Below, piece after piece: positions 45,087-53,825 of a stretch of DNA of 64,000 nucleotides. The stretch spans positions 2,976,001-3,040,000 of the forward strand of contig NZ_CP132942.1 in assembly GCF_040359615.1 (NCBI RefSeq), read 5' to 3'. The notes under the pieces were generated by a model. The model saw only the letters and a list, made by a program, of their open reading frames with translations. It had not been told where the DNA came from and ran no database searches. Source of the DNA: Tunturibacter psychrotolerans (lineage in GTDB: Bacteria > Acidobacteriota > Terriglobia > Terriglobales > Acidobacteriaceae). Positions within the stretch are counted from its first letter, which is position 1, and each line of letters begins with the position of its first letter. The translations under genes were made by a program, and so were the position numbers.

Positions 45087-46487
45087 CTATGTTGCACGGG
45101 ATTTGGCTGCAGCCAGGGCTGACGCTACGCGGTGGCGGGCTGTGCCGCCGATGACGTCGTGGCAGTCGAGGGTGGCTTCCAGGGTGACGGCGGAGAAGAA
45201 GTCTTCGCCGAATTGGGGGCAGATGGCGCGGAGTTCGTCCAGGGTGAGTTGCTGGAGTTCGCGTTGGGTTTCGAGGCCTAGGCGCACGGCGTTGCCGATG
45301 TGCTCGTGGGCTTTGCGGAAGGGGATGCCCTTGTCGGTGAGGTAAGTGGCGGCGGCCATGGCGTTGAGGTAGCCGGAGTGGGCTGCGGTCTTCATGGTGT
45401 CAAAGCGGAATTTTAGGGATGCAGTGAAGGCTGGGAGGACGCTTAGGATTCCGGCGATGGTGTCGGCTGCGTCGAAGACTGGCTCCTGGCCTTCCTGCAG
45501 GTCTTTGTTGTAGGCGAGGGGGAGGCCTTTGATGAGGGTGGATAGTGTTATGGCTGCTCCGAGGAGGCGTCCTGATTTTCCTCGGATAAGCTCGGTAAGG
45601 TCTGGGTTCTTCTTCTGCGGCATCGCGCTGGAGCCTGTGGAGAAGCGCTCGGAAAGGTCGAGGAATCCGAACTCTGCGGTGGAGTAGAGGGTGAGCTCTT
45701 CGGCGAAGCGGGAGATGTGAATGCCGAGTGTGGCGATGGCTTGGGTGAACTCGAGGGCGAAGTCGCGGTCGCTGGTTGCGTCCATGCTGTTGGGCGTGGG
45801 GGCATCGAAGTTGAGGGCGCGGGCGGCGATGGTGCGGTCGAGGGCGAGGGTTGCTCCTGCGACTGCGCCGGAGCCGAGGGGGCAGAGGTTCATGCGCTTG
45901 CGGGCGTCGGTGAGACGGCTGGCGTCGCGCTCGATCATCGTCACATAGGCTAAGAGCCAGTGGGCCACGAGGACGGGTTCGGCGCGCTGGAGGTGGGTGT
46001 AGGAGGGCATGGTGGCTTCGCCTGCGGTTTCGGCGAGGCCGATGAGGGATTTGCTCCATGCGGTGAGGCCTGTGAGTGTGTTGTCGATGGCTTCGCGGAC
46101 GAAGAGGCGCATGTCGGTGGCGATCTGCTCGTTGCGGCTGCGGCCGGTGTGGAGCTTGAGGGCGAGGTCGCCGATTTGTTTGGTGAGTTCGAGCTCGACG
46201 TAGTGGTGGACGTCTTCGGCCTGGGGGTTCGCGGTGACGATGGCTTCGCCTTGCTCGGCCTGCTGCTTGGCTACGGCGCGGAGTCCTTCTTCCATTTGCA
46301 GGAGTTCTTCGCTGGTGAGGATGCCGGCGACTTCGATGGCTCGGGCGTGGGCTATGCTGGCTTCTACTTCGTAGGGAACCAGGCGCCAGTCGAAGGGGAA
46401 GGAGCGCTGCCAGGATTCGAAGGTGGCGTCGAGTGGTTCGCGGAAGCGGCCGGACCACATTTTGCTTGGATTGGGTTGGTTGGACAT
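45087..46487 (-). CDS. argH: Argininosuccinate lyase
   Basis: 466 residues, full length. Fumarase/aspartase-superfamily signature GSSAMPQKKNPD at 285-296 with the catalytic Ser in the flexible loop; TGRSRNEQIATDMRL (114-128) and SYTHLQRAEPV (162-172, catalytic His) are also intact. It splits argininosuccinate into arginine and fumarate as a cytoplasmic tetramer. It begins 51 bp after the next upstream gene's stop and is probably read with the arg cluster. Confidence 0.95.
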   Translation of the reverse strand: MSNQPNPSKMWSGRFREPLDATFESWQRSFPFDWRLVPYEVEASIAHARAIEVAGILTSEELLQMEEGLRAVAKQQAEQGEAIVTANPQAEDVHHYVELELTKQIGDLALKLHTGRSRNEQIATDMRLFVREAIDNTLTGLTAWSKSLIGLAETAGEATMPSYTHLQRAEPVLVAHWLLAYVTMIERDASRLTDARKRMNLCPLGSGAVAGATLALDRTIAARALNFDAPTPNSMDATSDRDFALEFTQAIATLGIHISRFAEELTLYSTAEFGFLDLSERFSTGSSAMPQKKNPDLTELIRGKSGRLLGAAITLSTLIKGLPLAYNKDLQEGQEPVFDAADTIAGILSVLPAFTASLKFRFDTMKTAAHSGYLNAMAAATYLTDKGIPFRKAHEHIGNAVRLGLETQRELQQLTLDELRAICPQFGEDFFSAVTLEATLDCHDVIGGTARHRVASALAAAKSRAT

Positions 46488-46538
46488 CAGAATCTACTAG
46501 CCTCTCATCAAAACAACTCGTCAATTAGCTGAATGGGT

Positions 46539-47081
46539 TTAGGTTTGTCCTGCTTGCCACCAGTGATACTTTCCGACGATGAGAGTAACTTCGCCGGGAC
46601 TCACTGTGAGCTTGGAACGGTCGAATTTCAGATTGCATCCGGCATCATCAATCACTCCGGTGCGGAGGACTTCTTCTAGAGAGAGCAAACCTTTGGAGCA
46701 TTGGAAGCCTCCGGCCGCATAGATAACCTCAACATCTAGTGTTTTGGTCATCTGTTGATGGCTAGTCCTCGGAATTTGCACGGTGCTCAGAAGTGATGCA
46801 TCGAAGGTTGCTCTTCCGTCCGAGTTAGTGAGTGCTTTCAATGGCAGACCCGGCTCAACTAGTGGCATGTGTGTGCGTGGATCGATGCGGTACGCCAATA
46901 TCTCTCTATTCGCGACTGGTTGGCCTGTCTTCATATGAATCACTCGAACAGTCATCACAGCCTTGTCCTGCGCGGCGAGCAATGAGCTCATGGACAAGGA
47001 AAATACGAGTATAAGAGCAGCTCGGAGTTGTACAACGAGACGACGTGGCCATGGGTTGCTCGGGTTAGGTTCATCGGACAT
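46539..47081 (-). CDS. Exported hypothetical protein between argH and argG
   Basis: 180 residues. A basic N terminus and hydrophobic helix (RRLVVQLRAALILVFSLSM, to about 37) form a signal peptide. The mature part starts like a carboxypeptidase-regulatory or transthyretin-like sandwich (MTVRVIHMKTGQPVANREILAY and LTNSDGRATFD), and has two cysteines (QCSKG, GCNL) that could pair. No arginine-related function is suggested; it seems to have been inserted into the arg gene order. Confidence 0.7.
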   Translation of the reverse strand: MSDEPNPSNPWPRRLVVQLRAALILVFSLSMSSLLAAQDKAVMTVRVIHMKTGQPVANREILAYRIDPRTHMPLVEPGLPLKALTNSDGRATFDASLLSTVQIPRTSHQQMTKTLDVEVIYAAGGFQCSKGLLSLEEVLRTGVIDDAGCNLKFDRSKLTVSPGEVTLIVGKYHWWQAGQT

Positions 47082-47263
47082 TTTGTGAAGCGTACCTCTG
47101 GGACTAGAGCTAGAAACATTTGTGGCGGTTACGTCACCACTAAAGGTGTTCTAAACACGTGCTGTTGTGAAGGATATGCAGCGGCAAGTGCAGAAGCAGA
47201 TTCCCTTCGGGAATGACAGCAAAAAGAAACGACAACAAAAGTGTCTTGCGAAAGAATTGGTGA

Positions 47264-48628
<1,365 letters not shown>

Positions 48629-48720
48629 TCAGCAGATGCTTGCAGTTTGGACTTTCGGGTTGATGTCTAAACGATTGATCAAGGGTGTGCGTTCTTTTCT
48701 CTGAGCGTTTTGGGCCGAAG

Positions 48721-48918
48721 CTAATGCGTGGCAAAATAGCCACAAAGTTCGCAGCTATAGCCGCCTCCCAACAGAATCCAGAACAAAAGACTCTGTCTCT
48801 TTCGTGTCCTTGCACTAACCGTATTCCCTTGAACACTATGAGCCCAACCTCTGCTCATTAGCAGCCAAAGCGCAGCTCCGGTAGGTGGTAGGAGCACAAA
48901 TAAAACAATGTTCTGCAT
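48721..48918 (-). CDS. Possible small membrane protein between argG and argF
   Basis: 65 residues from the ATG at 48918, or up to 77 from 48954. Two hydrophobic helices (IVLFVLLPPTGAALWLLM and LLFWILLGGGY) flank a basic loop, and the C terminus is Cys-containing (CELCGY). No ribosome binding site stands out. The protein-like composition argues for a real gene, but I know no family for it. The 113 bp between it and argG are featureless. Confidence 0.35.
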   Translation of the reverse strand: MQNIVLFVLLPPTGAALWLLMSRGWAHSVQGNTVSARTRKRQSLLFWILLGGGYSCELCGYFATH

Positions 48919-48964
48919 AACTAGAACGCGTTTCACCTCGGAGCATCTCAACAACTGAAATGGG

Positions 48965-50059
48965 TTATGAGCGTTTGCGGGATTGGGATGCGCGGTTGCG
49001 GCTGTTGGTGGTTCGCTTGGCTCCGCCGAGGAGCATGAGCAGGATGGCCTTTTGTGCGTGCATGCGGTTTTCGGCCTGGTCGAAGACTAGGGACTGGGGG
49101 CCGTCCAGGACTGCGTCGGTGACTTCGGCGTTGCGGTGCGCGGGGAGGCAGTGCATGAAGACGGCGTCGGCTTGCGCGTGGGCCATGAGGCCTTCGTTGA
49201 CCTGGTAGGGCTTGAAGATGGGAGCGCGCTTGGTGGCCTCGTGCTCGAAGCCCATGGAGGTGCAGACGTCGGTGTAGACGGCGTCGGCTCCGGTGACGGC
49301 TTTGACGGGGTCGTGCATGAGGGTGATGCTGCCGCCGGTGGTTTCGGCGATCTCGATGGCTTTGTGGATGATCTCGAGCTTTGGGGCGAAGCCTTTGGGT
49401 GTGGCTACGGTGCAGTGTGCGCCGAGTTGCGCGGCGGTGAGCATGAGCGAGTGGCAGACGTTGTTGCCGTCGCCGACGTAGGTGAAGTGGAGGCCCTCTG
49501 CGGAGCCGAAGCGCTCTTCGAGGGTGAAGAAGTCGGCGATGGCCTGGCAGGGGTGCTCGAGATCGGAGAGGGCGTTGATGACGGGGATCTTGGAGCAGGC
49601 GGCGATCTCGGTGATGGTGTCGTGGGCGTAGGTGCGGAGGACCATGATGGCCATCCAGCGCTCGATGTTGTGGGCCATGTCGGAGAGGGATTCACGCTCG
49701 CCGAGGGGGGATTGGGTCTGGTCGACGAAGATGGCGTTGCCGCCGAGGGTGTTGATGGCGGTCTCGAAGGTGAGGCGGGTGCGGAGGGAGGCCTTCTCGA
49801 AGAACATGACCATCTGGCGCGCGTCGAGGGCGTGACGGAAGTCTTCGGGGTTGGCCTTGACGGCGTGGGCGAGCTCCATGAGGGCGGCCATCTCTTCGAC
49901 GGTGAGGTCGGCGATGGAGCAGAGGTCGCGGCCGCTGAGGCGCTTGGAGGCTTCGCTGAAGGCGGTGTCGGATTGGATGCCGAGGGTGGCGCGTGAGCGT
50001 GTTGGGGAGAAGTCTTCGGCTTCGGACTTCGAGGTCATGGTGACGGTTTTGCTACCCAT
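48965..50059 (-). CDS. argF: Ornithine carbamoyltransferase
   Basis: 364 residues (358 from a second ATG at 50041). The carbamoyl-phosphate motif reads FEKASLRTRLTFE, with Leu in the S-x-R-T-R position that is Thr in E. coli; HPCQAIADF, the ornithine loop DVCTSMG and FMHCLPAHRNAEV follow. The SMG loop marks a true ornithine enzyme, not the N-acetylornithine type. A 35-residue N-terminal extension precedes the usual start. The ATG at 50059 overlaps the argD stop by 8 bp (ATGGGTAG), so argD and argF are coupled. The C-terminal Arg/Ser-rich tail is unusual. Confidence 0.93.
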   Translation of the reverse strand: MGSKTVTMTSKSEAEDFSPTRSRATLGIQSDTAFSEASKRLSGRDLCSIADLTVEEMAALMELAHAVKANPEDFRHALDARQMVMFFEKASLRTRLTFETAINTLGGNAIFVDQTQSPLGERESLSDMAHNIERWMAIMVLRTYAHDTITEIAACSKIPVINALSDLEHPCQAIADFFTLEERFGSAEGLHFTYVGDGNNVCHSLMLTAAQLGAHCTVATPKGFAPKLEIIHKAIEIAETTGGSITLMHDPVKAVTGADAVYTDVCTSMGFEHEATKRAPIFKPYQVNEGLMAHAQADAVFMHCLPAHRNAEVTDAVLDGPQSLVFDQAENRMHAQKAILLMLLGGAKRTTNSRNRASQSRKRS

Positions 50060-51308
50060 TGGCTTTGCCTCCTGCCGGTGCTGCGCCGGCGAGTGCTGCG
50101 GTGAAGACCTCGTCGAAGGCTTTGATGGCGGTGTCGACGTGTTGAGGCTCGAGAAGGAATGGCGGGAGCAGGCGAAGGACAGTCTCGCTGGTGCGGTTGA
50201 TGATGATGCGGCGCTCCATCATTTGGGCGGCCACGCGTTGGGCTAGGTCGGCGGAGTTGATCTCGATGCCGAGCATGAGGCCTTTGCCGCGTACTGCGGT
50301 GATGCAGTCGTGACGTTTTGCGAGTTGCGTGAGTTGGTCGTGGAAGTAGGAGCCTACTTCGTTGATGTGAGCGATGAGGTTGTCGCGCTTGATGGTGTCG
50401 ATGACAGCGATGGCGACGGCGCAGGCGAGTGGATTTCCGCCGAAGGTGGTGCCGTGCATGCCGGGGGTGATGGATTCGGCGGCGGCGTTGGTGCAGAGCA
50501 TGGCGCCCATGGGGATGCCGTTGGCTATGGGCTTGGCGAGGGTGGTGACGTCGGGAAGAATGCCGTAGTGCTGGTAGGCAAACCATTTGCCGGTGCGGCC
50601 CATACCGGATTGGATCTCGTCGGCGAGGAGGAGCGCTCCGGTGGAGTGGCAGAGTTCGCGTGCGGCAGCGAAGAACTCCTGGGTTACGGGGTGGATGCCG
50701 CCTTCGCCCTGGATGGGTTCGATGCAGATGGCGCAGACCTCGGATGAGAACTTCGCGCGGAGGTCGGCTACGTCGTTGAAACGGACGAAGTCGGCGCCGG
50801 GCATGACGGGCATGAAGGGTTCGCGATATTTTTCTTTCGCCGTGGTGGCGACGGAGCCCATGGTGCGGCCGTGAAAGCTGTGATCGAGAGCGAGAAATCT
50901 GGTGCCGATGGTTTCGCCTTCAGCGCGGAGACGACCGGCATTGGCGCGGGCGAGCTTGAGCGCTGCCTCCCAGGCTTCGGTGCCGCTATTGGTGAAGAAG
51001 ACGCGGTCCAGGCCGGAGATTTCGGTGAGGCGGAGGGCGAGTTCGGCGGTGTGCTCGTGGAAGAAGAGGTTGGAGGTGTGGATGAGGCGCTTCGATTGTT
51101 GCGCGATGGCCTGCTCAACTGCGGGGTGAGCGTAGCCGAGTCCGCAGACGCCGATGCCGCTGAGGAGATCGAGGTAGTCGTTTCCGTTTTCGTCGCGGAG
51201 GTGTACGCCTTGTCCGCTGACGAAGAGGATGGGGTTGCGTTCGTAGGTGTTGAGGAGCAGCTTCTTTTCGGCTGCCTGAATGGACTTCAAGTTGGGTGTT
51301 ACGCTCAT
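50052..51308 (-). CDS. argD: Acetylornithine aminotransferase
   Basis: 418 residues, a class III PLP aminotransferase. The Schiff-base lysine is Lys259 ([10 protein letters not shown]), the cofactor Asp lies in [14 protein letters not shown] (about 227-240), and [15 protein letters not shown] (107-121) is the phosphate-binding loop. It makes N-acetylornithine from N-acetylglutamate semialdehyde and glutamate and may also act in lysine synthesis. Its ATG overlaps the argB TGA (ATGA at 51305-51308). Confidence 0.94.
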   Translation of the reverse strand: MSVTPNLKSIQAAEKKLLLNTYERNPILFVSGQGVHLRDENGNDYLDLLSGIGVCGLGYAHPAVEQAIAQQSKRLIHTSNLFFHEHTAELALRLTEISGLDRVFFTNSGTEAWEAALKLARANAGRLRAEGETIGTRFLALDHSFHGRTMGSVATTAKEKYREPFMPVMPGADFVRFNDVADLRAKFSSEVCAICIEPIQGEGGIHPVTQEFFAAARELCHSTGALLLADEIQSGMGRTGKWFAYQHYGILPDVTTLAKPIANGIPMGAMLCTNAAAESITPGMHGTTFGGNPLACAVAIAVIDTIKRDNLIAHINEVGSYFHDQLTQLAKRHDCITAVRGKGLMLGIEINSADLAQRVAAQMMERRIIINRTSETVLRLLPPFLLEPQHVDTAIKAFDEVFTAALAGAAPAGGKANG

Positions 51309-52087
51309 GCGACCATGACCTCCGTTCCGTCGTTGACCCGCGTTGAGACGAGGTCAGGTAGTAGTGATGCCGCTTCTGCGGGAAGAATTCTTACGCGTTT
51401 GACGCCGTGAGTGAGCGCTTCGCGACAGGCGTTCAGCTTGGGAAGCATGCCGCCTGAGACGATCTGCGCCTGCTCCATGGCGGGGATCTGAGCGAGTGTG
51501 AGCCAACGCATGACGTTGCCGTCGGCACCTTTGACTCCGGGGACGTCTGTGAGGAAGACGAGAGTGTCGGCTTTGGTGCCGATGGCGCAGGCTGCGGCCA
51601 TCTCGTCGGCGTTGATGTTGTAGTACTCGCCGTCGAAGCCGAGGGCGATGGAGGAGATGACGGGAACTGCGCCCATGGTCCAGATGGCTTCGAGCCACTT
51701 AGGATCCATGGCGGCGATCTCGCCTACGAAACCGAGGTCGGGGTTCGTTTTTTTCTTGCGGGCGCGGAAGACGTGCCCGTCGCCGCCGGAGAGGCCCACT
51801 GCGGATTGGCCGTGAGAGCCAACGGCAGCTACGAGGGACTTGTTGACGCGGCCAGCGAGGACCATGAGGGCGGCATCGCGGGTTTCGGCATCGGTGATGC
51901 GCAGGCCTGAGATGAACTCGCTCTTCTTGCCCATGAGGGCGAGGGTGCGAGTGAGCTGAACGCCTCCACCATGGACGACGGCTACCTGATTTCCATCCGC
52001 GACCAGGTCGGCGATAGCTTTGCCGCAGGCGTGGAGGATCTTCTTGTCCTCAAGAGAGGCACCGCCTAGTTTAACGACGAATCTCAC
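51305..52087 (-). CDS. argB: Acetylglutamate kinase
   Basis: 260 residues from a GTG at 52087, which overlaps the argC stop as GTGA; a frame starting at 52117 lies inside argC and adds ten unrelated residues. Motifs: VVKLGGASLED at the start (phosphate binding), VVHGGGVQLT, and NADEMAAACAIGTKADTLVFLTDVPGV near the C terminus. It lacks the N-terminal helix found in arginine-sensitive hexameric enzymes, so allosteric inhibition by arginine may not occur here and control could fall on ArgR. Cytoplasmic. Confidence 0.93.
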   Translation of the reverse strand: MRFVVKLGGASLEDKKILHACGKAIADLVADGNQVAVVHGGGVQLTRTLALMGKKSEFISGLRITDAETRDAALMVLAGRVNKSLVAAVGSHGQSAVGLSGGDGHVFRARKKKTNPDLGFVGEIAAMDPKWLEAIWTMGAVPVISSIALGFDGEYYNINADEMAAACAIGTKADTLVFLTDVPGVKGADGNVMRWLTLAQIPAMEQAQIVSGGMLPKLNACREALTHGVKRVRILPAEAASLLPDLVSTRVNDGTEVMVA

Positions 52088-53193
52088 AGCAAACCCTCTT
52101 CTTCCTTCCATCCGCACATCAGATTGAGATTTTGTACTGCCTGGCCGGAGGCACCCTTCAACAGATTGTCGAGGCAGGAGACCAGGATTAGACGCTTTCC
52201 ATCGGGAGCGAGTGCAAAGCCGAGGTCGCAGAAATTGGTACGCACGACGTGTTGTATTTCCGGCAGGTGGGGCGTGGAACGGAGCCGGACCAGAGGACTG
52301 TGTTGATAGAAATCATGAAGCACTTCGGTGATGGTGGCTGACTCAATTTTATTCTTCAGCCGCACGTAGATGGTCGAGAGAATTCCGCGGGGTATGGGGA
52401 GGAGATGCGGGGTGAACTGGATCTGATCCGAAGTAATGTGAAGCTGCTCGAGCAGCTCGCCGGTGTGCCGGTGGCCGAAGACTGCATAGGCTGAGAGATT
52501 GTCGGCCGCGTACATGAAGTGAGTTTTGGACGTGGGCGCTTTCCCTGCGCCACTGACTCCAGACTTGGCATCGCAGATAATGCCGTGGTCGAGGTCTACG
52601 AGGCCAGCCTGAATGAAAGGTGCAAGCGCGAGGATGATTGAGGTGGCGTAGCATCCGGGGTTGGCTACGAGGCGTGCGTTGCGGATCTTGTCGCGGTGCA
52701 GTTCGGGGCAGCCGTAGACAGCTTCGGACTGGAGGAGAGCGGCCTGTTCGGTGTTGGCGTCGGTGAGTTTGTAGACGACTCGGTTGGAGGAGTGTTGGAG
52801 CCGCCATGCGCCACTGAGGTCGATGACCTTGATGCCGCGCTCGATGGCTTCGGGGACCCACTCGCGGGACTGCTCGTGGGGAGTGGCGAGGAACAAGACT
52901 TCGGTTCCGGCGTCGACGATGCGCTCCCAGGTGAAGGGGAGGATCTCGTGGGTCTGGTTACCTGCGACCGCGAGTTGCGGATGGATGTCTTCGAGGTGGA
53001 GCTTGACCGTTGTGTCGGATTCTCCGGCGCGGCCCAGAAACGTGGGTGCTGTCTCGCGGAACCTGGGATGATGCAGGAGTAGACGTGCAAGTTCGCCGCC
53101 CGCGTAGCCCCCGATGCCGGCGATTGCGGTGCGAGGTGCGGTGGTGCGTGAGGCGGGTTGTTCGAGTACGTTCGTTGTTGCGGTGTTAGCCAA
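52084..53193 (-). CDS. argC: N-acetyl-gamma-glutamyl-phosphate reductase
   Basis: 369 residues, slightly longer than the usual 340-350. It starts with a TTG (53193) inside the end of argR, overlapping it by 8 bp, with GAAGG upstream; no better start is seen before the Rossmann motif AIAGIGGYAGGELARLL (23-39). The catalytic Cys is in NPGCYATSI (about 178), and SGVSGAGKAPT and HRHTGE follow. It reduces the acyl phosphate with NADPH to the semialdehyde, after ArgB. Confidence 0.93.
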   Translation of the reverse strand: MANTATTNVLEQPASRTTAPRTAIAGIGGYAGGELARLLLHHPRFRETAPTFLGRAGESDTTVKLHLEDIHPQLAVAGNQTHEILPFTWERIVDAGTEVLFLATPHEQSREWVPEAIERGIKVIDLSGAWRLQHSSNRVVYKLTDANTEQAALLQSEAVYGCPELHRDKIRNARLVANPGCYATSIILALAPFIQAGLVDLDHGIICDAKSGVSGAGKAPTSKTHFMYAADNLSAYAVFGHRHTGELLEQLHITSDQIQFTPHLLPIPRGILSTIYVRLKNKIESATITEVLHDFYQHSPLVRLRSTPHLPEIQHVVRTNFCDLGFALAPDGKRLILVSCLDNLLKGASGQAVQNLNLMCGWKEEEGLL

Positions 53194-53626
53194 GATAGCC
53201 TTCGATTCGTGTCTTCAAGAGACTTGCTTGTTTTTCATCCGGACAGATGATGAGGACCGTGTCGTCGCCGGCGATGGTTCCTACGACTTCGGGCCAGTCC
53301 TCGTAGTCGATTCCGGCAGCGATAGGTTGGGCGCTTCCGGTGGTCGTGACGAGGACGAGGAGATTGATTGCCTGACGGACCTCGAGGCCGAAGCTTTCGA
53401 GGACTTCGCGAATCCCCGGGAGCGCGTCTTCGTCGGAGCCGTTGCTGCCGGGAAGAGAGTAGCCGGTTGGTCCTTTATTTAATCGCAATTCGTGAATATC
53501 GCGCGATAATGTTGCCTGAGTGACATGAAATCCGCGCCCGGCTAATTTTCGGCGCAACTCGTCCTGGCTGGTGACCGCGGTCTTTACCAGGAGCTCTCGA
53601 ATTGCGGCGTGACGCTGTTGTTTCAT
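53186..53626 (-). CDS. argR: Arginine repressor ArgR
   Basis: 146 residues, typical length. N-terminal winged helix with VTQATLSRDIHELRLNK (about 35-51) as the recognition region, then a linker and a C-terminal oligomerisation domain with the arginine-binding GDDTVLIICPDE segment (about 119-130). ArgR hexamers bind paired 18-bp ARG boxes when arginine is high. Two such sites lie 71-106 bp upstream of its own ATG, so it probably controls itself, the argCBDF run and the divergent gltB. Confidence 0.94.
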   Translation of the reverse strand: MKQQRHAAIRELLVKTAVTSQDELRRKLAGRGFHVTQATLSRDIHELRLNKGPTGYSLPGSNGSDEDALPGIREVLESFGLEVRQAINLLVLVTTTGSAQPIAAGIDYEDWPEVVGTIAGDDTVLIICPDEKQASLLKTRIEGYLG

Positions 53627-53696
53627 AAATTTGTTGTACTCGCCTTCTTGTATTTAAGTCGTCAACGACGGCTCAATTTAGCAGATGAAGTCGATC

Positions 53697-53732
53697 TGTA
53701 TAAATATACATTTATTTGTGTATATTTATACA
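53697..53732. promoter_or_regulatory. Two ARG-box-like operators between argR and gltB
   Basis: TGTATAAATATACA at 53697-53710 and its exact reverse complement at 53719-53732 are 22 bp apart centre to centre, close to two turns of the helix and near the spacing of known paired ARG boxes. Each is itself a palindrome except for the central bases, and fits the TGAATwwwwATTCA-type consensus with T for A at position 3. Confidence 0.75.
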
Positions 53733-53767
53733 CACGCATCCTTGATATTTCGATTGGCGGAAGCTTT

Positions 53768-53801
53768 ACAAAAAAGGAAGGGTTGCAGCCGGCTTTTTTG
53801 T
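53768..53801 (+). promoter_or_regulatory. Inverted repeat upstream of gltB
   Basis: ACAAAAAAG (53768-53776) and CTTTTTTGT (53793-53801) form a 9-bp AT-rich stem with a 16-base loop, 24 bp before the gltB ATG. It might be an attenuator or only a symmetrical A/T tract. TATAGT at 53815-53820 is a -10-like element that would place the transcript start at the ATG. Confidence 0.3.
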
Positions 53802-53825
53802 GCCGAGTGCGACGTATAGTGAAGC

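Noticed and set aside
44852..45097. 81-codon minus-strand frame between argH and the argA-like gene
   Set aside because: It starts inside argH, lacks a ribosome binding site and reads unlike protein; treated as non-coding spacer.
45400..46524. Long minus-strand frame overlapping argH in another frame
   Set aside because: Arg/His/Pro-rich text that mirrors the argH codons; argH itself has all catalytic motifs.
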